35,578 nucleotides of DNA from Bacillota bacterium (GTDB taxonomy: Bacteria > Bacillota > GCA-003054495 > Carboxydocellales > JAJZSN01), in the NCBI GenBank assembly GCA_021849745.1, contig JAJZSN010000022.1, forward strand, positions 1 to 35,578. The letters are read 5' to 3'. The translations under genes were made by a program, and so were the position numbers. Below the pieces are notes generated by a model that was not told the DNA's origin, ran no database searches, and saw only the letters and a program-made list of their open reading frames with translations. Within the stretch, counting starts at the first letter, position 1; every line of letters starts with the position of its first letter. Below, in pieces: positions 18,803 to 27,208 of this stretch.

Positions 18803-19978
18803 TTAGCGATGAATAGTTATATTTTTTTCTTGAACAGTAAATTCACACGGTTTAATGGTCGAACGGCCAAAATGGTAGTTAAGGGCCTGAATAATACGAC
18901 TGGCGGCTTTTCCGTCACCATAAGGATTAACAGCATTGGCCATCTCCTGATAGGCTTGAGAATCCCTCAATAAAATATCTGCCGTCTGTAGGATGACTTG
19001 TCTATCAGTGCCTACCATCTTGACTGTACCGGCCGTAACCGCCTCCGGACGCTCAGTGGTATCTCTCAACACCAATACCGGCTTACCCAAGGAAGGCGCC
19101 TCCTCCTGAAGCCCACCGGAATCGGTAAGCACCAGGTAGGATTTGTTCATCAAGTTGATAAAGGGCTGGTAATCTAGGGGTTCGATGAGATGCACCGCCG
19201 GTAGGTTGCCCAATACCTCTTCCACCACCTGACGAACCTGGGGGTTCTTATGCACAGGAAAAATCACTTCCACATCAGGGAATGTTAAAACTATTTCCCT
19301 TAGGGCCTGGTATACCTGGCGCATGGGTTCGCCCAGGTTTTCCCGGCGATGAGTAGTGACCAGCAGAACCCTTTTGTTGTGATAATCTATTTTTTGCAAA
19401 ACCGGGTCGTCAAAGACATACTCCTTCCGGACTGTTCGCAAAAGAGCGTCAATAACGGTATTCCCGGTAACAAAAATTCGCTCCTCCGCCACCCCTTCCC
19501 GTAGGAGATTGGCTTTGGAAGTGTTTGTAGGAGCAAAATGCAGGTCAGCAATAGAACCGGTAAGCTTCCGGTTCATTTCTTCAGGGAAGGGTGAATATTT
19601 ATTACCGGTGCGCAAACCTGCTTCCACATGGCCAACAGGAATCTGAAGGTAAAAGGCCGCCAAACCGGCTACGAAGGTGGTGGTAGTATCACCGTGAACC
19701 AACACAATATCAGGCCGATCCTGCTCCAAGACTTCCCGGAGGCCCAAGAGGGCCCGGCTGGTTATATCAAAAAGGGTCTGGTTAGGCTGCATGATATTCA
19801 AATCATGGTCAGGGGTTATGTCAAAAAGATTCAGCACCTGATCCAACATCTCCCGATGCTGAGCCGTGACCGCTACCCGGGAGACAAACTCCTCCGGATG
19901 CGCCTCCAGGGCCTTAACCAGTGGCGCCATCTTAATGGCCTCCGGCCTGGTGCCGAATATGGTCATTATTTTGTGCAT
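18803..19978 (-). CDS. wecB: UDP-N-acetylglucosamine 2-epimerase (non-hydrolysing)
   Basis: Interconverts UDP-GlcNAc and UDP-ManNAc in the cytoplasm, feeding teichoic acid or other wall polysaccharide synthesis. The 391-residue length is standard. Signatures are the start IMTIFGTRPEAIKMAPL, VLVHGDTTTTFVAGLAAF, VGHVEAGLRTGN and, near the C-terminus, LVLTDSGGLQEEAPSLGKPV with the conserved Glu pair. A GGAGGTG site precedes the ATG. Firmicutes commonly place this gene (mnaA/yvyH) just ahead of the atp operon. Confidence 0.96.
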   Translation of the reverse strand: MHKIMTIFGTRPEAIKMAPLVKALEAHPEEFVSRVAVTAQHREMLDQVLNLFDITPDHDLNIMQPNQTLFDITSRALLGLREVLEQDRPDIVLVHGDTTTTFVAGLAAFYLQIPVGHVEAGLRTGNKYSPFPEEMNRKLTGSIADLHFAPTNTSKANLLREGVAEERIFVTGNTVIDALLRTVRKEYVFDDPVLQKIDYHNKRVLLVTTHRRENLGEPMRQVYQALREIVLTFPDVEVIFPVHKNPQVRQVVEEVLGNLPAVHLIEPLDYQPFINLMNKSYLVLTDSGGLQEEAPSLGKPVLVLRDTTERPEAVTAGTVKMVGTDRQVILQTADILLRDSQAYQEMANAVNPYGDGKAASRIIQALNYHFGRSTIKPCEFTVQEKNITIHR

Positions 19979-20003
19979 GCGTTACACCTCCGTTAGCAGT
20001 TCT

Positions 20004-20120
20004 TAGCTTATAGCTTGTAGCTTGTAGCTTGTAGCTTGAAAGATATTCTTACAGGCTTTTAAATGACCCTAAAGGCCTGACATGTAAGGCTATAAGCTAC
20101 AAGCTACCAGCTACCAGCTA
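20004..20120. repeat. AGCT heptad element between mazG-like gene and wecB (type example)
   Basis: Left arm 20004-20038 is TAGCTTA/TAGCTTG repeated five times. The core is GAAAGATATTCTTACAGG, then an AT-rich stretch and GACATGTAAGG. The right arm, 20086-20120, is CTATAAG/CTACAAG/CTACCAG units. The arms are mutually complementary. The final codons AGC TGG TAG (Ser-Trp-stop) of the upstream MazG-like gene are read from the right arm. Confidence 0.9.
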
Positions 20121-20437
20121 ATATATCCTTTCCTGACCAGCTTGTCGACGTGTTCTTGTACGGCGTGTTGGATGTCTACGCCGTAGGTTTCTTCTAGGAC
20201 ATACATCATGGTGATGGCGGTTTGGGCTACGTCGAGGAGTTCTTTGGTAATACCCTCTACAACTTCGGGTTCTTCTTTTTCCAACCGCTCGCCGTTGAGG
20301 CCGCGGAATTTGCCTATAAATTGAGCCAGTTCGCCCAGTTCTTCGGCAAGTTTGATGAGGGTGCTCTCCAGGGTTACTTTATCCAGGCCGTTCAACCTGG
20401 GAAGTTTGATTTCTTTGAAGTCCATCCCTAAGCTCAC
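20111..20437 (-). CDS. MazG-like nucleotide pyrophosphohydrolase
   Basis: This 108-residue all-alpha protein resembles the MazG/dUTPase-like NTP pyrophosphohydrolase superfamily. KLAEELGELAQFIGKF (about 31-46) and ITKELLDVAQTAITMM (about 63-78) provide the paired acidic E-x-x-E and E-x-x-D positions that bind Mg2+ in this fold. The substrate is unknown; nucleotide-pool cleaning suits its neighbour, a dCMP deaminase. The GTG at 20437 has a GGGGGGAG site 5-6 nt upstream; an ATG four codons on lacks one. The last two residues and the stop come from the heptad repeat. Confidence 0.8.
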   Translation of the reverse strand: MSLGMDFKEIKLPRLNGLDKVTLESTLIKLAEELGELAQFIGKFRGLNGERLEKEEPEVVEGITKELLDVAQTAITMMYVLEETYGVDIQHAVQEHVDKLVRKGYISW

Positions 20438-20453
20438 TTGATCTCCCCCCTGT

Positions 20454-20564
20454 GGCTATTAGCTTGTAGCTTGTAGCTTGTAGCTTGAAAGATATTCTTA
20501 TAGGTTTTAAAGACCATAAAGGTCAACATGCAAGGCTACCAGCTACCAGCTATTAGCTATCAGC
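20454..20564. repeat. AGCT heptad element between comEB and the mazG-like gene
   Basis: Left arm TAGCTTG four times (20459-20486), core GAAAGATATTCTTATAGG ... CAACATGCAAGG, right arm CTACCAG/CTACCAG/CTATTAG/CTATCAG (20536-20564). The core closely matches the copies at 20004 and 29527. The TAA stop (20553-20555) and last residues Asp-Ser of comEB are inside the right arm. Confidence 0.9.
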
Positions 20565-21002
20565 CAGGCGCAGCACTTCTACTCCGGCTTCGGCAAGGAT
20601 ATCCCTGGCCAGTTGATCCGGGTAATCTCCGGCGAACACTACTTTTTTAATCCCCGCATTGACTATCATCTTGGCGCACAAAACACAGGGCTGGGCCGTG
20701 ATGTAGATGGTGGAATTATCTATGCTGACACCATGTACGGCGGCCTGGATTAAAGCGTTTTGTTCGGCATGGATGGCCCTGCACAACTCATGCCGTTCAC
20801 CTGAAGGAACCTGCATTTTCTCCCGGATGCAGCCAATCTCCAGGCAGTGTTTTAGCTTGGCCGGGGCGCCGTTATAACCGGTGGTTAGAATCCGGTTATC
20901 CCGGATGATCACAGCACCTACTTGTCGCCGCAGGCAAGTTGACCTTTGGGCAATTACCCTGGCTATTTCCATAAAGTATTGATCCCAATCAGGACGGGAC
21001 AT
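20553..21002 (-). CDS. comEB: dCMP deaminase (ComEB type)
   Basis: Deaminates dCMP to dUMP for thymidylate synthesis. The 149-residue zinc enzyme has [12 protein letters not shown]-type sequence ([14 protein letters not shown]; His ligand and catalytic Glu) and [13 protein letters not shown] (two Cys ligands), the cytidine/deoxycytidylate deaminase pattern. The ATG at 21002 has AGGAAGG upstream. The name comEB follows Bacillus usage; no competence role is implied. The C-terminus reads into the adjoining heptad repeat. Confidence 0.94.
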   Translation of the reverse strand: MSRPDWDQYFMEIARVIAQRSTCLRRQVGAVIIRDNRILTTGYNGAPAKLKHCLEIGCIREKMQVPSGERHELCRAIHAEQNALIQAAVHGVSIDNSTIYITAQPCVLCAKMIVNAGIKKVVFAGDYPDQLARDILAEAGVEVLRLADS

Positions 21003-21022
21003 GGTTTGAGCCTTCCTCTCTG

Positions 21023-21053
21023 TAGCTGGTAGCTCGTAGCTGGTAGCTTGTAG
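21023..21053. repeat. Left arm of a split AGCT heptad element, 3' of the four-helix-bundle gene
   Basis: Four units, TAGCTGG TAGCTCG TAGCTGG TAGCTTG, stand where a core would normally begin. Instead of the core the next sequence is the four-helix-bundle gene (21060-21410), and the matching right arm is at 21426-21458. Confidence 0.85.
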
Positions 21054-21059
21054 AAAAAT

Positions 21060-21410
21060 CTATTTTAATGAGTTGATTAATGCATGTAAGAGCTTCATTA
21101 CTTCTTCTGACTTTATAAGTAGTTCCTGATGTTGTTTTTCCTTGAGAAACCCTAAATCTTTGGCAAGAGTTAAGTAATAATGGCTTTCATATGCTGATCC
21201 TCTTGCAATAAATAGGAATTGGATAAACTCCTTTTTATGTTGCCTGGAATGACCTTCTGCAATATTTGCTGGTATTGAAGTAGTAGCACGCCTAAGTTGA
21301 GAAGTAAGTCCAAAGACTTCTTCTCGAGGAAAATACTTTGAAATCTCATATACTTTTAACACAAATTCATGGGCTTTCTGCCAGGCAATCAATTGTTCAT
21401 ATCTGGCCAA
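21060..21410 (-). CDS. Four-helix-bundle protein (23S rRNA intervening-sequence family)
   Basis: This 116-residue protein belongs by sequence to the S23/IVS-encoded family, small helical proteins first seen in intervening sequences of 23S rRNA genes. Landmarks are LIAWQKAHEFVLKVYEISKYFP at the start, FGLTSQLRRATTSIPANIAEG (about 32-52) and the terminal helices. Its function is unknown. It interrupts the comEB-upp neighbourhood and sits exactly between the left arm (21023-21053) and right arm (21426-21458) of a heptad repeat, in place of the usual ~60-nt core. TTG start with GGGGG 8 nt upstream. Confidence 0.93.
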   Translation of the reverse strand: MARYEQLIAWQKAHEFVLKVYEISKYFPREEVFGLTSQLRRATTSIPANIAEGHSRQHKKEFIQFLFIARGSAYESHYYLTLAKDLGFLKEKQHQELLIKSEEVMKLLHALINSLK

Positions 21411-21425
21411 AATTATCGCCCCCTA

Positions 21426-21455
21426 GGCTACAAGCTACAAGCTATCAGCTATCAG

Positions 21456-21458
<3 letters not shown>
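21426..21458. repeat. Right arm of the split AGCT heptad element, 5' of the four-helix-bundle gene
   Basis: CTACAAG CTACAAG CTATCAG CTATCAG units, the inverted complement of 21023-21053. The upp stop TAG (21456-21458) is the last heptad. Confidence 0.85.
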
Positions 21459-22097
<639 letters not shown>

Positions 22098-23357
22098 TTA
22101 GGCTACTTCGCTATATAAGGGAAATTTCCGACAAAGCTGTGCTACCAACTCCCTGGCTTTGTCTTGGGCTGCTGGGTCGTTGCGTTTGGTGATGGCCAAA
22201 TCCATGATTTCCGCAATGGTTTCCATAGCTGTGGTATCCATGCCCCGACTGGTGGCCGCAGGGGTACCCACCCTAATCCCACTGGTGACGAAAGGCTTCT
22301 GGGGGTCGAAGGGAATGGCATTTTTGTTCACGGTTATTCCCACACCATCCAGGAGATGTTCCCCTTCTTTACCGGTTATACCTTTGTTGCGCAAATCAAC
22401 CAGCAGAAGGTGGTTATCGGTTCCTCCGGACACTAAATTGAAGCCCCGGTTGATTAAAGCCGCAGCCAGAGTTTTGGCGTTGGCTACTATCTGGTTTTGA
22501 TAAGCTTTAAATTCAGGTTTCAGGGCCTCACCAAAGGCCACGGCTTTGGCGGCAATAACATGCATCAAAGGACCGCCCTGAATGCCGGGGAAAACAGCTT
22601 TGTCTATAGCCGGGCCGTACTTTTCTTTGCATAAAATCAAACCACCTCTGGGACCACGGAGAGTTTTATGGGTAGTAGAGGTCACAAAATCGGCATAAGG
22701 AACTGGGCTTGGGTGTTCTCCCGCTGCCACCAAACCGGCGATATGAGCCATATCCACCATGAAGAGGGCCCCGGTCTCATCGGCGATTTCCCGCAGTTGG
22801 ACAAAGTCAAATACCCGGGGATAAGCGCTGGCCCCGGCCACAATTAGTTTGGGTTTATGTTGATGAGCCAGTTCGAAAACCTTCTCGTAATTAATCTTAC
22901 TGGTGTTCTCTTCCACTCCGTAAGGTACAAAATTATAATACACCCCGGAGATGTTCACAGGGCTGCCGTGGGTCAAATGACCACCGTGGGCCAAGTTCAT
23001 GCCCAACACTGTATCACCGGGTTTGAGCACAGAAAAATAGACGGCGGTGTTAGCCTGAGCGCCGGAGTGGGGCTGAACATTAGCATATTCAGCGCCGAAA
23101 AGCTCCTTAGCCCGCTGGATGGCCAGATTCTCCACCACGTCTACATATTCACATCCACCATAATAACGCTTACCTGGATAACCCTCAGCGTATTTGTTGG
23201 TCAGGGTTGAGCCTTGGGCCTCCATTACCGCCCGGCTCACAAAATTCTCCGAAGCTATCAACTCAATATTATTCTTCTGTCTATTGGTTTCCTTTTCTAT
23301 GACCGCAGCCACTTCAGGATCTACTTTGGCTAAAATACTCTCCACTTTGTTTATCAT
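22098..23357 (-). CDS. glyA: Serine hydroxymethyltransferase
   Basis: PLP enzyme converting serine and tetrahydrofolate to glycine and methylene-THF. At 419 residues the length is normal. The PLP lysine is Lys231 in [14 protein letters not shown], and [17 protein letters not shown]-like sequence ([18 protein letters not shown]) is the substrate-binding region. The ATG at 23357 directly abuts GGGAGG, an unusually short spacing; a GTG four codons on would be farther away. Gene order rpiB-glyA-upp is conserved in Firmicutes. Confidence 0.97.
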   Translation of the reverse strand: MINKVESILAKVDPEVAAVIEKETNRQKNNIELIASENFVSRAVMEAQGSTLTNKYAEGYPGKRYYGGCEYVDVVENLAIQRAKELFGAEYANVQPHSGAQANTAVYFSVLKPGDTVLGMNLAHGGHLTHGSPVNISGVYYNFVPYGVEENTSKINYEKVFELAHQHKPKLIVAGASAYPRVFDFVQLREIADETGALFMVDMAHIAGLVAAGEHPSPVPYADFVTSTTHKTLRGPRGGLILCKEKYGPAIDKAVFPGIQGGPLMHVIAAKAVAFGEALKPEFKAYQNQIVANAKTLAAALINRGFNLVSGGTDNHLLLVDLRNKGITGKEGEHLLDGVGITVNKNAIPFDPQKPFVTSGIRVGTPAATSRGMDTTAMETIAEIMDLAITKRNDPAAQDKARELVAQLCRKFPLYSEVA

Positions 23358-23372
23358 CCTCCCACTGTTTAT

Positions 23373-23524
23373 TTAGCTTGTAGCCGTTATTTTGCTTGTA
23401 GCTTGTAGCTGGTAGCTTGTAGCCAATTAGGTATTCTTACAAGTTTTTAAGAACCCGTAAGTATGACATCCAAGCTACAAGCTATCAGCTACCAGCTATC
23501 AGCTACAAGCTACCAGCTACCGAC
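23373..23524. repeat. AGCT heptad element between rpiB and glyA (longest copy)
   Basis: Left arm 23373-23424 of TAGCTTG/TAGCTGG units with an insertion (GCCGTTATTT), core with GTATTCTTACAAG and TATGACATCCAAG, right arm 23471-23524 of seven CTACAAG/CTATCAG/CTACCAG units. The rpiB stop TAG (23517-23519) and its last codons are within the right arm. Confidence 0.88.
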
Positions 23525-23969
23525 TAATATACTTGCTTTCCAATTCCCCAATCTTCCCCACCCTGACGGCGTGGCGGCCGCCGGCGAATTGGGTTCCCAG
23601 CCAGGTACGGACAATCTCTCTGGCTAGGCCGAAACCGATAACCCTTTCGCCCATGGCCAGGATGTTGGAATCATTATGTTCCCTGGTGGCTTTGGCGGAA
23701 AAGGTATCATGGCAAAGGGCGGCCCGAATTCCTGGCAGCTTATTGGCTGCAATACTGATGCCGATACCGGTTCCACAAATGAGAATTCCTTTGTCACAGC
23801 GGCCCGCCAGGACGGCCCCGGCCACTTTTTCGGCGATATCGGGATAATCCACCGACTCGGGAGAGCGAGTCCCGAAATCCTCAAAGGCAAATCCCTCTTC
23901 GGCTAAAAACTCCTTTATATCCTCTTTCAACCGGAAACCCCCGTGGTCGCTTCCGATGGCTAACTTCAA
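23517..23969 (-). CDS. rpiB: Ribose-5-phosphate isomerase B
   Basis: Interconverts ribose 5-phosphate and ribulose 5-phosphate. The 150-residue form begins LKLAIGSDHGGFRLKE-style (TTG start), matching the family's MKIAIGSDH opening; GGAGG is 8 nt before this TTG, whereas the GTG nine bases upstream overlaps the ribosome site. Cys in LICGTGIGISIAANK is the catalytic base of RpiB, and HNDSNILAMGER is conserved. The last residues Ser-Arg and TAG come from the heptad repeat. Neighbours ywlE and glyA match B. subtilis (ywlE-ywlF). Confidence 0.96.
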   Translation of the reverse strand: MKLAIGSDHGGFRLKEDIKEFLAEEGFAFEDFGTRSPESVDYPDIAEKVAGAVLAGRCDKGILICGTGIGISIAANKLPGIRAALCHDTFSAKATREHNDSNILAMGERVIGFGLAREIVRTWLGTQFAGGRHAVRVGKIGELESKYISR

Positions 23970-24079
23970 TATAGGCACCTCCAGAATAGGGTTAATATCA
24001 AGATAACACTACAATATTCTACATAGAATCCCATTTCCCTTTTATCCGATAAAAATATCCTTGGAAAAATAAAGCTTCC

Positions 24080-24553
24080 TTATTTACCCGTCGATGAGGC
24101 CAGTTTGTCCAGTATTTTGCCAATGCATTCCTTTAACTCCCCGGCACATTGGCGATAAACTTCCAGGGGTTGTCCAAAGGGATCGGAGATGTCCCGTTCC
24201 AGACCATGGGCGTATTCCCATAGCACAAATACTTTCCCTGCCGCTTCAGGGACGAACTGCAGGATTATATCTTTATGACGCCGAGTCATGGTCAAGACGA
24301 GATCTACGTCGTTTATCAGGGCATGGTTAAGCTGGCGGGCTAGGTGACCGGATAGGTCGATACCACCCTCAAGAAGGGCCTGTACGGCATTGGCTGACGC
24401 TGGTTCACCAGGCACCGCCGCCACTCCCGCTGATAATATTTCAATATCCAGGGCCTGTCCCCCCCGCCCTTGGGCCAAAGCCCTGCCCAGGGCCTCCGCC
24501 ATACTACTCCGGCAGGTATTCCCAGTACAGACGAAAAGAATTTTAGTGCTCAT
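24080..24553 (-). CDS. ywlE: Low-molecular-weight phosphatase, probable protein-arginine phosphatase YwlE
   Basis: The 157-residue protein has the CX5R loop VCTGNTCRSSMAEAL (catalytic Cys9, Arg15) and the acid in SDPFGQPLEVY. In B. subtilis YwlE a Thr in this loop (CTGNTCR) selects phosphoarginine over phosphotyrosine, and the same Thr is present here. The position between mntP and rpiB is also that of ywlE. It would counter McsB-type arginine kinase marking for ClpCP. ATG at 24553 is preferred (GGGGAGG 7 nt upstream) to the ATG two codons earlier. Confidence 0.9.
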   Translation of the reverse strand: MSTKILFVCTGNTCRSSMAEALGRALAQGRGGQALDIEILSAGVAAVPGEPASANAVQALLEGGIDLSGHLARQLNHALINDVDLVLTMTRRHKDIILQFVPEAAGKVFVLWEYAHGLERDISDPFGQPLEVYRQCAGELKECIGKILDKLASSTGK

Positions 24554-24567
24554 ATGCATTCCTCCCC

Positions 24568-24586
24568 AGCTACAAGCTATAAGCTA
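24568..24586. repeat. Short heptad run at the 3' end of mntP
   Basis: AGCTACAAGCTATAAGCTA, two and a half units of a right arm with no core or partner. It encodes the last residues and TAG of mntP and lies against the ywlE ribosome site. Confidence 0.7.
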
Positions 24587-25118
24587 ACTTCACGCCAATT
24601 CCAATCAAGACAAGGCCGCCGATTATCTCGGCTTTGGAGCCTACCCATTGACCCAAATACTTTCCGAAAACCAAACCGGCTGCGGTCATCAAGCCGGCTA
24701 CCGTACCCATTACTCCGACAGCTAACCCCAGGTAAACATTCTGGGTACCCAGGGTGAAACCTACACTAAGGGCATCAAGGCTAACACTGCCCGCTAACAA
24801 GACCAAACCCCAGGTATTGGCAATAACAAAATGGGGTTCCTCGTCAAATCCTTTACCATCCAAGCTCTCCTTAGCCATCTTGGCGCCTAGGAAAATCAGC
24901 ACCAGCGCTCCGGTAATGCCGGCCAGGCGGCCCAGAGAACTAAAAGCCTCACCTACCATATACCCGGCCAAAGGCATGAAGACATGAAATACCAAAACGG
25001 TCAGACTGATAATCCAAATTTGTTTCCTACGAATGCCCGCCACACCAATACCGATGGCTAAAGAAAAAGCATCCGCCCCCAAAGCCACAGCCAGAAAAAG
25101 CAAGGTTAACAAACTCAT
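24570..25118 (-). CDS. mntP: Putative manganese efflux pump MntP
   Basis: This integral membrane exporter of Mn2+ has 182 residues and six hydrophobic segments in two related halves. LGADAFSLAIGIGVAG (helix 1) and SLDALSVGFTLG (about 111-122) carry the paired conserved Asp positions of the family. The position corresponds to B. subtilis ywlD. No yybP-ykoY Mn riboswitch was recognised in the 77-nt upstream gap. GGAGG precedes the ATG; the final Ser-Leu-TAG is read from a heptad repeat. Confidence 0.93.
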   Translation of the reverse strand: MSLLTLLFLAVALGADAFSLAIGIGVAGIRRKQIWIISLTVLVFHVFMPLAGYMVGEAFSSLGRLAGITGALVLIFLGAKMAKESLDGKGFDEEPHFVIANTWGLVLLAGSVSLDALSVGFTLGTQNVYLGLAVGVMGTVAGLMTAAGLVFGKYLGQWVGSKAEIIGGLVLIGIGVKLAYSL

Positions 25119-25195
25119 CCCGTCTCGCCTCCAATTGCATTACTGGAAAATATCTTATCCTGTAAATTATATGCAATCCGGAGGTGGCTATACTG

Positions 25196-26284
25196 TTATA
25201 CTTTGATTATTTTATCAGCGGCCTTGGTTAAGCGGTTCATGATGGCCAAACCCAGTCCTTGCCAGGAAAAGCCTTCAGCTATTACCACCTGAACCCCGTG
25301 GCGGTCAAAATCCCGCAGTAAACTATAGAGGTTAACGGCAACGGTAGTCAAATCCTGCCGGGAACCGATAACCAAAGTGAAAAACCCTTGATATGAGGCA
25401 ACAGTCTCTCGGGAAGCCATAATACCTACCTTAAGGCCTTGCCTCTGCCGGGCCGCCGCCAAGTCCAGGACAGCCGCCGTCATTTCCTCCACCGGGCCGT
25501 CCACCAAAACCACTTCGGCCTCGGGGGAATAATGGGCGTATTTCATGCCCGGCGCTTTGGGTGCTGGAGCCTCCTGCTTATGGCTGTGGGGAAAATCCAT
25601 CCCCGCCATGGCTGGATCAAGGTCAACCTGTCCCAGTACATCCCGCAGCATTTCCAGGGTAATACTCCCCGGTCGCAGCACCATGGGAGGACTCACCGTT
25701 AAATCCAATACCGTTGACTCCACCCCAAGTCCCACAGGGCCGCCGTCTAGAACCAGGGGCACTTTGCCCCCCAAATCCTCCAGCACATGAACTGCGGCGG
25801 TAGGGCTGGGTTTGCCCGAAGTATTGGCGCTGGGCGCCGCAACAGGTACCCCCGCTTCTTTGATGAGAGCCAAAGCCACTGGGTGATCGGGCATCCGGAC
25901 AGCCACAGTAGGTAAACCCGCAGTAACTACCTGGGGTACCTGGGACGAGGAAGGTAAAACAAGGGTTAGCGGCCCCGGCCAGAATTTCTCCGCCAATTGC
26001 CGAGCCTCCGGCGGGATAGCTTTTACCAATGGTTCCAACATGGACCAATGGGCAATATGGACAATCAAGGGGTTGTCTCCCGGCCTGCCCTTAGCCCTGA
26101 AAATCCCCTCCACCGCCTCCGGTGACAAAGCATTGGCTCCCAGGCCATAAACGGTTTCGGTAGGGAAAGCCACCAAACCATTATGGCGGAGGATTTCCCC
26201 CCCCTCACCAATTGCGGCCACCCCTTCAGGGGTCAATTCGCCCGATTTATCTGTTTTTACTTCCAGGCATTTGGTTGAGGTCAA
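25196..26284 (-). CDS. ywlC: L-threonylcarbamoyladenylate synthase (Sua5/YwlC)
   Basis: Makes threonylcarbamoyl-AMP for the t6A37 modification of tRNAs. The N-terminal YrdC domain (about 25-215) has GLVAFPTETVYGLGANAL, KGRPGDNPLIVHI and PSANTSGKPSPTAAVHV, and a linker leads to the C-terminal Sua5 domain (about 240-362), so it is the long Sua5 form. TTG at 26284 is preferred because AAGGTG lies six nt upstream; a GTG three codons earlier overlaps that site. Confidence 0.95.
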   Translation of the reverse strand: MTSTKCLEVKTDKSGELTPEGVAAIGEGGEILRHNGLVAFPTETVYGLGANALSPEAVEGIFRAKGRPGDNPLIVHIAHWSMLEPLVKAIPPEARQLAEKFWPGPLTLVLPSSSQVPQVVTAGLPTVAVRMPDHPVALALIKEAGVPVAAPSANTSGKPSPTAAVHVLEDLGGKVPLVLDGGPVGLGVESTVLDLTVSPPMVLRPGSITLEMLRDVLGQVDLDPAMAGMDFPHSHKQEAPAPKAPGMKYAHYSPEAEVVLVDGPVEEMTAAVLDLAAARQRQGLKVGIMASRETVASYQGFFTLVIGSRQDLTTVAVNLYSLLRDFDRHGVQVVIAEGFSWQGLGLAIMNRLTKAADKIIKV

Positions 26285-26343
26285 AATAGTCACCTTTTCT
26301 GATTTTATAAAAAGAGAGAAATTCCGTAGAATTTCCCTCCCCC

Positions 26344-27207
26344 TTAAGATGCTTTACATGCAACAACAAACCGTTCAAGACCGGCGTAGTCCTTAATAAC
26401 CACGGCCTCAGCCCAATGGTCCCCGGCCAGTTCGGCTTGCAACAGTTGACCCTGTCCAGGGCCAATCTCCATCCCCAGCCAGCCGCCCGGCTTAAGATAC
26501 TCCCAGGCTTGGGGAATCAACCGCCGGTATAGCTCCAACCCGTCCGCCCCTCCATCAAGAGCCAGATGGGGCTCGTAACCGGCAACATCCCTGGCCAAAT
26601 GAGGCACTTCCCCACTTGGGATATAAGGCAAATTAGCAGCCATCCAGTCCACCTTGCCCCTAAATTCTGTAGTCAATTTCTCCAGGAGGTCGCTTTGGAT
26701 AAAATCTATTCGTTGGTCCACTCCGTGGTTCCGGGCATTTTTTCGGGCCACCTGAAGGGCCTGGGGACTGATATCCAGGGCCGCCACCCGAACCCCCAGC
26801 ACATACATGGCCACACTCACCCCAATAGCCCCGCTGCCTGTTCCCACATCCACCACCAGACCTCCCGGAGCATTGATGGTTATATCAGCAATAATCCTCT
26901 CCACCAATAATTCCGTCTCCGGCCTAGGGATTAATACATCGGGGGTCACGGCGAAAACCAGGGACATAAACTCCCTTTGGCCGGTGAGATAGGCTACCGG
27001 AGTCCCTTCCACCCGCCGCTCAATTACTTCCCTGAAAAGGGAGTGAACTTCGGGTTGCACCGGGTCATAAAGGTGAAGGAATAATTTCTCTCTTGACCAC
27101 CCCAAGATGTGAATTAATAAGACCTCCGCATCCAGGCGGGGGTTATCCACCCCGGCCTGGCGGAGTTTTTCAACTCCGCTGCGCAATAACTGCTGAAGGC
27201 TAATCAA
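26344..27207 (-). CDS. prmC: Release factor glutamine methyltransferase
   Basis: Methylates the GGQ glutamine of release factors. The 287-residue SAM-dependent enzyme has the N-terminal helical substrate domain, motif I VVDVGTGSGAIGVSVA (about 119-134), and NLPYIPSGEV, the form of the NPPY catalytic loop seen here with Leu in second place. It starts at a TTG only 1 nt after the prfA stop, so the substrate and its modifying enzyme are co-translated. Confidence 0.95.
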   Translation of the reverse strand: MISLQQLLRSGVEKLRQAGVDNPRLDAEVLLIHILGWSREKLFLHLYDPVQPEVHSLFREVIERRVEGTPVAYLTGQREFMSLVFAVTPDVLIPRPETELLVERIIADITINAPGGLVVDVGTGSGAIGVSVAMYVLGVRVAALDISPQALQVARKNARNHGVDQRIDFIQSDLLEKLTTEFRGKVDWMAANLPYIPSGEVPHLARDVAGYEPHLALDGGADGLELYRRLIPQAWEYLKPGGWLGMEIGPGQGQLLQAELAGDHWAEAVVIKDYAGLERFVVACKAS

Positions 27208-27208
27208 T

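Noticed and set aside
18779-18810. Terminator after wecB
   Set aside because: TCGC/GCGA with AAAA/TTTT can pair, but the sequence after it on the minus strand is A-rich, not T-rich.
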